Below, piece after piece: positions 23,234 through 34,345 of a DNA stretch of 64,000 bases. The stretch's first letter is position 1, and every line of letters starts with the position of its first letter. The position numbers and the translations under genes are program-made. The notes beneath the pieces are model-generated. The model ran no database searches. It saw only the letters and a program-made list of their open reading frames with translations, and was not told the origin of the DNA. The stretch is taken from NCBI GenBank assembly GCA_900095095.1, contig FMBT01000452.1, forward strand, positions 1 through 64,000, written 5' to 3'. Source of the stretch: Fragilariopsis cylindrus CCMP1102. Taxonomy: Eukaryota > Bacillariophyta > Bacillariophyceae > Bacillariales > Bacillariaceae.

Positions 23234-24770
23234 TTTAGATTAGCAAAAAACAGATATTAAAAAGGAAGAAAAGTGAAGGAAGGGTTTGAATATCAAGAGA
23301 GAGAGAGAAAGGAATTGAGATCAGGATGGAGAACGAGATCGCAAGCTCATATTTCGTTATCTCTCTCTGTCTTTCACTGTGATGAGATGATCGACAAAAA
23401 AAGAAATAAAAACCGGACGTGTCCGGTTCAACGTAAACAAACAACACAATAATGTTTTCAAGTAGAGAGGATCGCTGACTGGACGCCTTCAGTCATTATA
23501 ATTAATTAATTAGATGATAAAAATTTAAAAAAAAATGATAAAACTAGCTGTAGAAACAACTCGGAGGTTACAAATCCTTTCTATATTCCGTACCATCAGT
23601 GTAGATTCTTGCCGATTCGAATCGATTCGTATTATCGAATTTGATGCGATTCGTATCGATTGATTCAATTCAATTCAATTCAAATCTAGCAAGAATTCGA
23701 TAGCATCATAATATACGAATGATTCAATTCAATTCAATTCAATTCAAATCTAGCAAGAATTCGATAGCATCATAATATGGATCGATGCTAGTTAGATGCT
23801 AGTACAGGAGGTAGCTTGCACTACGCCACTCCACACACACACACACACAAATACACAATCATTGGTTGCTAGTAAATTCGTCACCAAAACCCACTGAATG
23901 ACCGCACGCGTCGCTTTACCAGTTTTCTGGTGCATCCCTTCAGTATCGTAAAAGGAATAGATGGTGTGGAGGTAGGTGCATGGATGACAACGATTTATTC
24001 ACCAATAATACCAGGGTGAACTATAAATTAAGTCAAATACAAAACGAAATCAACCCATATAGCTAGGTGGATCGACTCTAGTGCTCCAAAGTCCCACGAG
24101 GTCGGTTTGAGTTGAATTACTAGGGGAAAAATGAATAATCTCCATCCGATGATAGAAAAGATATTAAAAAGCGCGCCACGTGGATCTTTTGAAACCCGCG
24201 CTAAATGATTTACTAGTGAATTTAGGTGCTAATACTAGAGCACTTACATGTTGTCTATATAAGACAACAAGGAACCAATTCCAAATTGCGCCACCAAAAA
24301 TTTCTGACTCCCCACTCCCTCATATTAGCTTAACTTGAGATCGGCGCAATTTGAAGATAATTTTCAGAACCGACAAGACGGTAGTTTGTAGCGCTAGACT
24401 TGACTCCTGACTTCCGATATCGATTGTTTTTGTTAGTATTGGGCGCCCGTCACTACAGTAGTCTAATCTATATATATATATAACCTGCCGTACAGTACGA
24501 GTAAAGTACTACAGAACTCTAGAATATTTAATTTGATTTAATTTTTCTATTTTATTTTATTCAAACCAATGGGCATGCTCCCATACTATGATGGCATGTC
24601 ATGGCATGCCTGGTATGTTTCCTTACACGTTAATATATGTATGCATCATATCAACTTTTTTTTCCTATATACTCACCGTGACAATATCATTACCATTATC
24701 ATTGTCATCATCATTGTCATCATCATGCATCATTCATGCATCTTATCTCAGCATTCATGTTATGATATAT
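23234..24770. other. Intergenic region, about 1.5 kb, repeats only
   Basis: It contains GATTCGAATC-type clusters (23610-23700), a direct duplication of about 60 bp with the phrase AATCTAGCAAGAATTCGATA at 23684 and 23745, a CA tract at 23829-23848 and a TCATCATTG tract near 24700. A 7-bp-stem hairpin GTTGTCT-ATATA-AGACAAC lies at 24250-24268. No supported gene. Confidence 0.5.
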
Positions 24771-26060
24771 TCAACATTCATCATTTGTAGTATTAGAAAA
24801 TCGAATACTTTTATTACTACTAGTAACAGAAGTATTATTATCAACTGACTTTAATGCATCATCATCTGTTGTAGACAAAATTGAATCTATTGTTTTCGTT
24901 GCTATTGATGTTGTTACTGTCGATGATGATACCTGTGGTTCTTGATTTTGTTTTTGTTGCTGCTCCTGTAATTCTTGTTCCTCCTCCACATCCTCTTTTG
25001 TATCCTCCACGTCCTCCTTTGATTTTTTATTTGTATTATCCTCGTCCTCCTTTGTAGTAGTAGTACCATTATCATCATTTGTATTATTATTAGTACTATC
25101 ATTATTATCAGTATCAGTATGATCAGAACGTAGTTTTCCTAATTCAATAACTTTTAAAAATGTCATATTTAATACTTTATCTTCTAATAATTCCATATGA
25201 CCAATATTTGGTATAATTTTTAATTCCGAATTATTACTACTACTTAAACTATCATATACACGTGTTGATATATGACGTGGTAATAATTTATCATTTTCCG
25301 CTATGAAAATTATTGATTTTTGTGTAATTGAATTTTCTATATTAAATGGATATTGGATCCGTTCAATTCTATAATCATTCCTCATACCATTGGATACATT
25401 CATACCAATACATGGTACTACTATTGATAATATACGTGGTAACCAATTTCCAATAAAACAATCCATTACCCAACCATCTTTTCCTGTACCAATATCATCA
25501 TATTGATAATATTCCGGATCCGATGCTAATGTAGCAAAGGCTGTTACACGTGATGGACCTAATATACTGGCACAGGCTAAGGTATTTGGTCCACCACTGG
25601 AATGACCCACCACACCAAATTTTAGAATATTTAATGAATCAGCAATTTCTTTTATATCATTCGCAAAATCTACATAACTGTACACACCAATTTCAACATT
25701 AGACGAACCATGATATCCTGGTCGATTAATAGCAATCACAATATATGTCGATGGTCGATTATCTGGTGTTTCATCTTGTAGTAATGATACACCACTTAAA
25801 TACATACCATGGAAGGCAAATATTACAGGTAAATTAGGATATTTTGATGATTCATCTGCATTATTTGAATCTGATCTGATTAATAAAGGATATTGTGGGT
25901 CACATTTGTCGATGTTACATTTGTCTATTCCAATTGCAGCATCTGATCTGATTAATAGAGGATTTTGTTCGAATTCAATTGGTCCATCAATATAATATTT
26001 GATTTGACGTCCACTCTCACGTAATTCAATAGTATGTAATTTACGTCGTGATTTTCCCAT
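24771..26060 (-). CDS. Alpha/beta-hydrolase fold protein
   Basis: The single-exon frame encodes 429 residues. The fold is visible in order: oxyanion region PVIFAFHGMYLSG, the nucleophile elbow VVGHSSGGPNT (GxSxG with Ser), a candidate catalytic Asp in IIFIAENDKLLPRH and the catalytic His in NIGHMELLE. The substrate is unknown; the family includes esterases, epoxide hydrolases and lipases. There is no signal peptide or membrane helix, so it is probably cytosolic. The phrase PLLIRSD occurs twice in the first 70 residues, with an IDKCNIDKCD doublet between, indicating a small internal duplication. The last 120 residues are Glu/Gln/Asn-rich low complexity and outside the fold. Confidence 0.82.
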   Translation of the reverse strand: MGKSRRKLHTIELRESGRQIKYYIDGPIEFEQNPLLIRSDAAIGIDKCNIDKCDPQYPLLIRSDSNNADESSKYPNLPVIFAFHGMYLSGVSLLQDETPDNRPSTYIVIAINRPGYHGSSNVEIGVYSYVDFANDIKEIADSLNILKFGVVGHSSGGPNTLACASILGPSRVTAFATLASDPEYYQYDDIGTGKDGWVMDCFIGNWLPRILSIVVPCIGMNVSNGMRNDYRIERIQYPFNIENSITQKSIIFIAENDKLLPRHISTRVYDSLSSSNNSELKIIPNIGHMELLEDKVLNMTFLKVIELGKLRSDHTDTDNNDSTNNNTNDDNGTTTTKEDEDNTNKKSKEDVEDTKEDVEEEQELQEQQQKQNQEPQVSSSTVTTSIATKTIDSILSTTDDDALKSVDNNTSVTSSNKSIRFSNTTNDEC

Positions 26061-26794
26061 AATAAATAATAAATAATTAATAAATAATAAAAGGCAGAGT
26101 CAAGTCAAGTCGTTCGCTCTATCTCCTCGCTTATTTACAGTACTGAAACAGGCAACGGCAAACGACGATAAGGTAAATACTATATATATTACGGCAGCTA
26201 GCAACGTATTAATTCTTCTGTTTCGTTCTCGTTTTCGTTTTCCAGTAATAATAGTCGGCGGTTTGCTTCTTGTTTATATTTTTTTTATGCTACTACTGCC
26301 CAAGGCCTGAAAAGAGAGAAGATTTGAGCGATCTGAGCGAAGTTGAGCAAGTTGAGCGACGCACGAAAGAGCGAAGATGTGAATGTTACCACGTACTATT
26401 ACTACTGTATGTAAAGTAAGTACCGTACTGTACTAGTAGTACAGTATGTGATGTGAAGGAACTTTCCACAAAAAGATCAAAATAATATACACGACTCGAC
26501 TGACTAACTCACTCAACTCAATTGATGATACAAATAAATCTTTATTGACTGGTCATGATTAAGTTGTATCTTCAACAAACAGAAATACGACTTATTGAGA
26601 ATAAATAAATAAAAAATAATCATTCTCATTCCTACAAAAGCAAAGCATCGTAGCTATACCTAGTACAGTACACGGCAGTAGAATAGATTAGAGTAATACT
26701 GTTGCAATACATTCGAAGTCAAGTACAGTATAGTACAGCACAGCACAGCTCAAGTACAGCACAAGTTCAGTACAATCATTAGTAGTACATTATT
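26061..26794. other. Divergent intergenic region with TACTGTAC-type motifs
   Basis: Promoter region shared by the hydrolase (-) and the next gene (+). It has many ACAGTACAGTA/TACTGTACT motifs, dense at 26415-26455 and 26665-26775. A GAGCGA-rich stretch lies near 26330-26375. No coding frame. Confidence 0.45.
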
Positions 26795-28450
26795 ATGGCA
26801 ATGCTAAACAAACGACATCCTAATAATAATGCTGATGCTGCCGGCGACATTGACAATCATAATGATAATGTAGTGGTTTTAATAGACCAGCAGGATGATG
26901 ATGACAATAATAATGATAAGAATAAGGCATTACGATCGTCGTCATCGTCGTATAATAAACGTCTGATGAAAATTGGTTTTATTAGTTGTTGTTGTTTTAT
27001 ACTAATTTTACTAACGACCATGAATAGTAATAAAGGTGATGAAAGAATAATTATAGTACAATCGTCTTCAACTCATGGACTTCGAAAATATCCATCCCCT
27101 ACTCAAAATAAAAATAATTTGTATAACTACGAACCATCCATATTAGAAAGTTATATTGTAAATAATGGACGTAGTAATATAAATATGGAATATGATCGTC
27201 AAATAGTAAGTATAAATACAAATACAAATAACGACGACGACAAACCTGATAACGAAGTACGTCCATTATCATTATCGTCATTACTTTCCTACTACTTCCT
27301 ACCATCATTCATTAGGAAGAAGTTGAATGATTATTATAATAGTATTGATTATAATAAATTATCCTCTAATTTACCAAGTGGTTGTGAACTATGGACAAAT
27401 CCACAAATCACCACCCCCAAAATATATAAAGCATTACAAAAGTATCGGAAACAATTACAAGATTATACTATTGATACAAAACAATTTCAAAGGAAGTTTA
27501 CTACTAATAATAATGGTGATCAGGGTAATAATGGTGTTGGTAGTGGTGACGGTGAGGGTAGGGGTTATTATGATTTGAGAGATTATTTTACGGAGGATGA
27601 TTATCCTCATAATCCAAATAATAATAGTCTAAATTACAATGATGCTACTTGTGATTCCATATATGATATTCATCCTCTGAGTCAGATATTTCGCAATCCA
27701 TCATTCTTATCCAAATCCAGTGATGGAATATATATGGAACCATTTTTACCACCATTACGGAGTCCGGAACTGTGTTATAATGAACAGAAACATGGACAGG
27801 AACATGATGAGAGTACTGCTTTAGATTATCACCATTTATTAGATATGGATTATTTAATACATGATTTTGTCAATATCTGTAAAAAACGTATCCATAAATA
27901 TAGTCGTACTATATTTATTGATATGGGTGCATCCTTGCAATATCATATTGATGATCATAGTTCGAAAGAATTGGAATTACCACCCACATTACAATTATTA
28001 AATTTATATTCGAAATTTGGTATACAATTTGATCATATATATGGCTATGAGTATACTATAATGGATCCAAATTTAGTGTATAATGTTCACATACCTAATA
28101 AATATAAAGCAGCCTATCATTGGTATAATATTGGTGTCTCATCTAATATAACATCCTATACCAATCCATTACGTTTAATATTAGATACGTATAATAAAGA
28201 AACGGATTTTATTGTAATAAAATTAGATATTGATACCCCCACCATTGAAATTCAATTATCAAAATTATTATTAGAGATACCTGAATTAACAAAACTTGTC
28301 GATATCTTTTATTTTGAACATCATATTGCCATGAAAGAATTAAGTGCAGCATGGAAATCTACAATGATTAATTCTGGATCGATACAAGATTCCATGGAAT
28401 TTTTTACTTCATTACGTGAACATAATATATTAGCACATTATTGGATATAA
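26795..28450 (+). CDS. Type II membrane protein with a methyltransferase-like C-terminal domain
   Basis: The single-exon frame encodes 551 residues. A signal anchor (MKIGFISCCCFILILLTTM) lies at about residues 58-77 after an Asn/Asp-rich cytosolic tail. The C-terminal 190 residues are conserved in character: TIFIDMGASLQYHI resembles a Rossmann-type motif I, followed by FDHIYGYEYT, YHWYNIGVSS, FIVIKLDIDTPTIEIQL and IFYFEHHI. This pattern resembles a group of FkbM-like SAM methyltransferase-fold proteins in algae and plants; no activity can be claimed. The anchor places the domain in the ER/Golgi lumen. The middle of the protein is Asn/Gly rich. Confidence 0.7.
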   Translation: MAMLNKRHPNNNADAAGDIDNHNDNVVVLIDQQDDDDNNNDKNKALRSSSSSYNKRLMKIGFISCCCFILILLTTMNSNKGDERIIIVQSSSTHGLRKYPSPTQNKNNLYNYEPSILESYIVNNGRSNINMEYDRQIVSINTNTNNDDDKPDNEVRPLSLSSLLSYYFLPSFIRKKLNDYYNSIDYNKLSSNLPSGCELWTNPQITTPKIYKALQKYRKQLQDYTIDTKQFQRKFTTNNNGDQGNNGVGSGDGEGRGYYDLRDYFTEDDYPHNPNNNSLNYNDATCDSIYDIHPLSQIFRNPSFLSKSSDGIYMEPFLPPLRSPELCYNEQKHGQEHDESTALDYHHLLDMDYLIHDFVNICKKRIHKYSRTIFIDMGASLQYHIDDHSSKELELPPTLQLLNLYSKFGIQFDHIYGYEYTIMDPNLVYNVHIPNKYKAAYHWYNIGVSSNITSYTNPLRLILDTYNKETDFIVIKLDIDTPTIEIQLSKLLLEIPELTKLVDIFYFEHHIAMKELSAAWKSTMINSGSIQDSMEFFTSLREHNILAHYWI

Positions 28451-28844
28451 AAAGACTATAAAATAGTATGGACAATACAAAAAAAAGCAACACATCAACA
28501 AAGTACTGTAAAATATAAAATAGTTACACTAAACGATACATACGAAAATAAAGTAGAAAGCATACAGTACAGTGCAGTACATTCCTACAACATATACAGT
28601 ACTGTACATGTCCACCGCCAAGCAAGGGGCTTTTTCCGTTAGTAAAAAAACCAATAAAACTATTTAGTTCTAAAATCTCCTCTTGTTTCAGTAAAGAATC
28701 CGAATGAATGAATCGAATCGAAAGAATCGAATGAATGAATATCAATCATCGAATTCATTACTTTATGTATGTATGTATGTATGTATGCATGCATGCATTG
28801 TATGTAGGTAGGTAGGTAGGTAGGTAGGTAGGTATGTATGTATG

Positions 28845-28875
<31 letters not shown>

Positions 28876-29495
28876 CGTAATAATATTATATGCATTATTT
28901 TTGTTTCTCTCCGGAAAGATCTGTTTGGCGGCATGCACGGGCGGGCCGCGCATCTATTAGGGAGGACGACAGGGCGTAGTATCGAGAAAAATTATATGAA
29001 CAGTACATACATTGTCATTCTTTGGAAGTACAGCTCATTTTTTCCCGCCATCACATAATTTTTTTGAATTTCTATATTTCACATCTGGCTGCAACTACTA
29101 TTTGTACAATGTAGTTCCTACTGTGTAGCTAGTAGCGTGCATCGATCAATATATCCTAGTATCTTCACATCAAGCAAGCAAGCAAGCAAGCAACCGATCA
29201 GATCAGTTAATTGTACTGTACTTGACTTGACTTGTGCATTATTTAAACAAATAAATACAGTAATCATATTGTTTGTCGTCGTACTGTTCTGTTCGTTCTG
29301 TTCCGTAACTGAGTAGCGAGAGTAATTCGTTCATTCATTCATTCACCCGCGAAAGAAAATCCATCATAAGCAAGAAGCGCATCAACTTCACATGACTGCC
29401 TGCACCTTAATCTTCCCCTTCTCTTTCTCTACTACAGTACTAGTAGGATTGCATCGCGAAGCGAATAAACAACAATATAACATTATAGTATCATA
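28451..29495. other. Intergenic region with a tetranucleotide microsatellite
   Basis: The gap contains a compound GTAT/GCAT/GTAG/GTAT microsatellite at 28764-28874, a GAATGAATCGAATC cluster at 28700-28745, palindromic TACAGTACTGTACATG at 28595-28611 and a CAAG tandem at 29171-29192. No gene was recognised. Confidence 0.55.
28764..28874. repeat. Compound (GTAT)n-(GTAG)n microsatellite
   Basis: About 27 tetranucleotide units in ordered blocks: GTAT, then GCAT, then GTAG, then GTAT. Confidence 0.95.
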
Positions 29496-32400
29496 ATGGT
29501 ACGACCAATCATAATCCCAAGGCATCAATCATCAACATCAACATCAACATCAGCATGGTCGCCGTCATCGTTGTCATCGTTGCCGTCGCAACAGCAGCGA
29601 CAGCATCAGCAGCTCGGTAGACATGATGGCGATGATGGTGCTACTACTGGAAGCATTACGGAAAGAAGAAGTAGTACTAGAAACAACAATATACATCCTT
29701 TTAATAATATTTACCATCATCGTCGTCGTCAGTGGCAGGATAATAATAATAATAATAATAGTAGTAGTGTTGATGACTGTACTAGTAGTAACGGGAGTAG
29801 TAGAAGCAGTAATAATGATAGTTATAATACTGTTGGTAATATTATGATTCCAGGTATACGTAGACATGGACAACAACCACGACATTCTTCTTCTTCTTTG
29901 AACAACAATCATCAAACTATAGCTACTCTCGAACATTTACAACAGCCACTTCTATATGATGATCAACAAAAGGTAGATCAGGATAATCCTACTAAATTGG
30001 TTCTACAACCCCGACAACGACCGATGACGATGATAACTGCTCAACAACAACAACTTTATTCAACTCCAGAAAAGAAGCAAAAGGAAAACAAGATGAACAG
30101 TATTAGTAGTAGTAACGTCCGATATGCTGTGTACACACAAAATAAAAACTCTAAACAGAATAATAAGAAAAGTAAGAAAAGTAAGAAAAAGAAAAAATCT
30201 TCACCATCATCTGTCATATCAATTTCTAATAATCCACTAGATTTCATCTTGGAGGAAGGAGAAGAATTTGAAGATGAAACTACCGATGATGATAATGATG
30301 ATGACAATGACAATGATGACAATGATGACAATGATGACAATGATGACAATGATGACAATGATGACAATGATGATGATGATGAAGGAACAGGAGATCTTGC
30401 TGTCTTTGATTCAGAAGAATCAGTAGTTAGTTCAGTATTTAGTTCAATGTTTAAAGATCTTGAAGATGGTGATAATGAAGATGAAGATGAAGAAGCCGAA
30501 GTAGAAGAAGAAGCTAAAGAAATAGAAATAGAGACAGCAGCTGCAGCAGTGGCAGCAGGAAGAGTCCTCCAAACAACGGAGGCGACGAAGGCGACGAAAT
30601 ATCGTAATAGTACTGGGTGTACTACTACACGTAGGAAGAAAAACGTATGTACATCAATGTTTCCAAATCATCAGAAAGAAGAAGATATTGAAGAAGAAGA
30701 ATTTTTCTATAAGTACGATGATGTTGATGATTTTGATGTAGAACGATTATCAGATGCATTTGGTAGTAGTACATTTGGTAGTACAATCAACCATGTTGAT
30801 GAAGAAAGTTATAAACAAGAATTTGATTGTTGGGATACAAGAGCAACAACATTTCCAGGAATGATGAATGGTGTACATCAAAAGGAACAATTTTCTATTG
30901 CTGCTGGTGCTAGTGGTGCTGTTGGTGGTGCTAGTGGTGCAGATATTATAGCAACAACAACAACAACATTTTTAGGAATGATGAATGATATTCATTATGA
31001 TGAACAATTTGCTATTGCTAGTGGTGGTGCTGGTGCTGGTGCTACTGGTAATAGTAGTAGTAGTGTAGCACCAATAACACCAACAACATTACAAAAACAA
31101 GAAGAACAAAGGGAACGTACAAACATCAATAATCTTCCTACTCGTGATAATAATCATGACAATTGCAAGTATAATAACAATAACAATAATAATAATACTT
31201 CGCTTCATCTTCCAATGCATAAAATATTAAAAACGGCTGCATACAAAAGTCGTTTAGGTTCACCTTTACATCAACATCAAGTTTATAAAAATCAAACTCA
31301 ACAGAAAACTCCTAGGCCATGTCGTTTCTTTTTCCGGCAAGGTTCTTGTCGATACGGTGAAAATTGTCGATTTAGTCATGTAGTAGAAACGGGACAAAAT
31401 CAACAGCAGCAGCATAGTCGAGATAAAAAAACACCGAGTGCTCAACAGCATCAATTACAACAACATCAATTGTTGCAACCACCACATGTTACTAATAGTA
31501 TTTCGACAACAGAACGATCGTTATTTTTTCCATCATCGTCACCGATTATGATAACTCCACCATCATCTTCATCATACTCACATCAGCAGCATCAGCAACA
31601 GCAGCAACATCAACATCAACCAACATTATCATCATCATTGTTCAACAACTTTAGTTCTTCGTCATTGCCGCCGAATATGCCATCATTGTATCCACGACCG
31701 TCACCACTGCTATGTGTAGAAGTAGAACAACAACAACTACGACATCGTCGTGGTAGTGGTGGTGAAACTACTCCTACTCTTCTAATGAATGATCGATATG
31801 ATAAATATAAACAAATGAATCGAATAAATTCTAAACTTAATAATAATAATGATAAACAACATAACATGCTACTACTTTCACGTCAAAATCAACAATTACG
31901 TCATCAGAATGAGAATGAGAATGACAATGACAACGAGAATCACAATCACAATGAAAATGACATTGACAATAAAAACAATGATGCATTTAATATTGCAGAG
32001 GAAGAATTATTAAATGATATCCAACATTCATTTGATGTTGTTGAAAAACTTCAAATGAAAATCAATTTAGCAAAGCAACATCATAATGCATGTATAGTAA
32101 GACATCAAAATGCATGCTCAAAACGTAATATAGAAGTTGAATCGTATGCTGTACAAACATTACATCTTGAAATAATTAATAAATATATTGGAACAAATGA
32201 AAAAGCACGTCAATTGTTATTGTTGGATGATGATTTTTTTTTTAATAATGGTGGTGGTGGTGGTACGACGTCGTCATCAATCTTAAATTCAAGTTTTGCT
32301 AGTACACAACCAGGATTGATCAAACCGGGGATACGTCATAGTATAAAAAATAATAGTAATGATAATCATCATCAGCAGGAACAGGAACAGGAACAGGAAA

Positions 32401-32741
32401 ATAATGAGAATACAAATAATAATATAAAAATTGATAATCCATATGGAGATAAATCTGTTGAAGAATTACGTGTAATAAAAAATCGTTTAATTATGATAAA
32501 AGATTTATTTACAAATGCTCAACAACAGCAACAGCAACAGCAACAGCAACAAAATGATTCAAAAGATTCATCAGTATCATTATCAGAAGAAGAAGACAAG
32601 GATAAGGATAAGGATAAGGATAAGAAACAGCAGCAGCAGCAATCACTAAATAAACAACAACAGACGGGGGATGATTCACAAATAAGGATCGAAAATGCAA
32701 CATCCAAATACATTTTATTTAGGAATCGTAATTTAATATAG
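29496..32741 (+). CDS. CCCH zinc-finger protein with extensive low-complexity regions
   Basis: The single-exon frame encodes 1,081 residues. A single C-x8-C-x5-C-x3-H finger (PCRFFFRQGSCRYGENCRFS, then H) lies at about residue 610; this type usually binds RNA and acts in mRNA processing or decay. The rest is dominated by Gln, Asn, Ser, His and Asp runs, including (DDN)n around residue 270 and a poly-Gln stretch near the C-terminus. A region around residues 835-905 (FDVVEKLQMKINLAKQHH onward) is non-repetitive and predicted helical, possibly a coiled coil. There are also two imperfect copies of a block FPGMMNGVHQKEQFSIAAGA / FLGMMNDIHYDEQFAIASGG about 40 residues apart, indicating internal duplication. 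Confidence 0.78.
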   Translation: MVRPIIIPRHQSSTSTSTSAWSPSSLSSLPSQQQRQHQQLGRHDGDDGATTGSITERRSSTRNNNIHPFNNIYHHRRRQWQDNNNNNNSSSVDDCTSSNGSSRSSNNDSYNTVGNIMIPGIRRHGQQPRHSSSSLNNNHQTIATLEHLQQPLLYDDQQKVDQDNPTKLVLQPRQRPMTMITAQQQQLYSTPEKKQKENKMNSISSSNVRYAVYTQNKNSKQNNKKSKKSKKKKKSSPSSVISISNNPLDFILEEGEEFEDETTDDDNDDDNDNDDNDDNDDNDDNDDNDDNDDDDEGTGDLAVFDSEESVVSSVFSSMFKDLEDGDNEDEDEEAEVEEEAKEIEIETAAAAVAAGRVLQTTEATKATKYRNSTGCTTTRRKKNVCTSMFPNHQKEEDIEEEEFFYKYDDVDDFDVERLSDAFGSSTFGSTINHVDEESYKQEFDCWDTRATTFPGMMNGVHQKEQFSIAAGASGAVGGASGADIIATTTTTFLGMMNDIHYDEQFAIASGGAGAGATGNSSSSVAPITPTTLQKQEEQRERTNINNLPTRDNNHDNCKYNNNNNNNNTSLHLPMHKILKTAAYKSRLGSPLHQHQVYKNQTQQKTPRPCRFFFRQGSCRYGENCRFSHVVETGQNQQQQHSRDKKTPSAQQHQLQQHQLLQPPHVTNSISTTERSLFFPSSSPIMITPPSSSSYSHQQHQQQQQHQHQPTLSSSLFNNFSSSSLPPNMPSLYPRPSPLLCVEVEQQQLRHRRGSGGETTPTLLMNDRYDKYKQMNRINSKLNNNNDKQHNMLLLSRQNQQLRHQNENENDNDNENHNHNENDIDNKNNDAFNIAEEELLNDIQHSFDVVEKLQMKINLAKQHHNACIVRHQNACSKRNIEVESYAVQTLHLEIINKYIGTNEKARQLLLLDDDFFFNNGGGGGTTSSSILNSSFASTQPGLIKPGIRHSIKNNSNDNHHQQEQEQEQENNENTNNNIKIDNPYGDKSVEELRVIKNRLIMIKDLFTNAQQQQQQQQQQQNDSKDSSVSLSEEEDKDKDKDKDKKQQQQQSLNKQQQTGDDSQIRIENATSKYILFRNRNLI

Positions 32742-33203
32742 CTATAACATAATAATGCACACATTCATCAAACAGCACATTGCAGTGCAGTGTAGTACTG
32801 TACTTTACAGGAAACTCATATCCATATACAACTTGTAGGAACAGCGCATAGTCTAGCATAGTCTAGCATAGTCTAGCACAGTCTAGCATAGTCTAGCACA
32901 GTCTAGCATAGTCTAGCACAGTCTAGCATAGGATATTACTGTATGGGATGAATATTTTTTTTGATTATATCATTATATATATGTAGATCCTTTCGATTCC
33001 TCAAAAGAGATAACGATTTTGCCGTAGCAACCGATTATTGAGATTATCTTAAGACGCGACACAAGAAACATGATTATAAATCTCCCCAAATTAGCATAGA
33101 GGGGGCCCCGAAAATAAATGTATTCAGGGACAAAAAAATGTATTTGGGGACAAAATATTACATACAAAAATATTGTATATGTACTACACTAGTACTATTA
33201 AGT
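32742..33203. other. Intergenic region with a 10-bp tandem repeat
   Basis: Nine to ten copies of AGCATAGTCT/AGCACAGTCT lie at about 32847-32930. The rest has no coding frame; a phrase TGTATTCAGGGACAAAAAAA / TGTATTTGGGGACAAA is directly repeated near 33119-33156. Confidence 0.6.
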
Positions 33204-34345
33204 CGGGTGCACTAACATCCACATAGTATACTAGAACATTGTGGTTGTTGAATAAACTGCATTCCGCTTTTAAGGCAGGCACAAACAAATAACAAGACTT
33301 TTGATCAAAATGAACCACAAAATATCTCATTTGAAAGAGTTGCAACAGACAACACCAGCAGGATTAGGTGCATAAGCATTCACATAGTGTATCAAAACAT
33401 TGTGTTTGCCTTCTACAACTTTTCTGTTCATGTGGTTGAGGAATAAAATTTGTTTTACTATTGTTGCATGCACAAAAATAAAGAGGTTTTTGATCAGAAA
33501 TGAACAACAAAATATCTTATTTGAAAGGGTTCCATAGGACAACACTAGATGGGTGAGGGGTGCAAGCATTCACATAGTGTATCAAAACATTGTGTTTGCC
33601 TTCTACAACTTTTCTGTTCCTGTGGTTGAGGAATAAAATTTGTTTTACTATTGTTGCATGCACAAAAATAAAGAGGTTTTTGATCAGAAATGAACAACAA
33701 AATATCTTATTTGAAAGGGTTCCATAGGACAACACCAGATGGGTGCGGGGTGCAAGCATTCACATAGTGTATCAAAACATTGTGTTTGCCTTCTACAACT
33801 TTTCTGTTCATGTGGTTGAGGAATGAAATTTGTTTTACTGTTGTTGCACGCAGAAAAATTAAAAGCTTTTTAATCAGAAATGAACAACAAAATATCTCAT
33901 TTGAAAGAGTTGCATAGGACATTACCTTCTTTGTCAGGTGCATAAGCATTCACATAGTGCACTAGAACATTATGTACTAGAACATTGTTTGTGCCTCCTA
34001 CAACTTTTCTGTCCATGTGGCTACTGAATAAATTCAGTTTTGCTTTTGTGACAGGCACAAAAAGAACAACATGATGTTTGATCAGAAATATTGAACAGCA
34101 GAATATCTCAGTTGAAAGGGTTACAGAGGACAACACCAAATGGGTTGGGTGCACTAACATCCAAATAGTGTATTAGAACATTGTGTGTGCCTCCTACTAC
34201 TTTTCTGTTCATGTGGTTGTGGAATTAAATTCATTACTCTGTTATGGTAAGCACATAACCAGAACATGATTTTGGATCAGAAATAATGAACAACAAAATA
34301 TCTCATTTGAAATGGTTACAGAGGACAACACCAGATGGGCTGGGT
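33204..34345. repeat. 190-bp satellite-like tandem array of repeat copy B
   Basis: Five to six monomers of about 190 bp share AAAATATCTCATTTGAAAGR, ACAACACCAGATGGG and ACTTTTCTGTTCATGTGG. Adjacent middle monomers (33520-33890) are nearly identical, while outer ones have diverged. The minus-strand ORFs inside are repeats of one monomer and not genes. The monomer is related to, but shifted in sequence from, the 188-bp monomer in copy C. Confidence 0.85.

Noticed and set aside
33327-34160. Four minus-strand ORFs with near-identical proteins (MLAPLTHLVLSYGTLSNKIF-like)
   Set aside because: They are one frame through each 190-bp satellite monomer and have no independent start, domain or codon bias.
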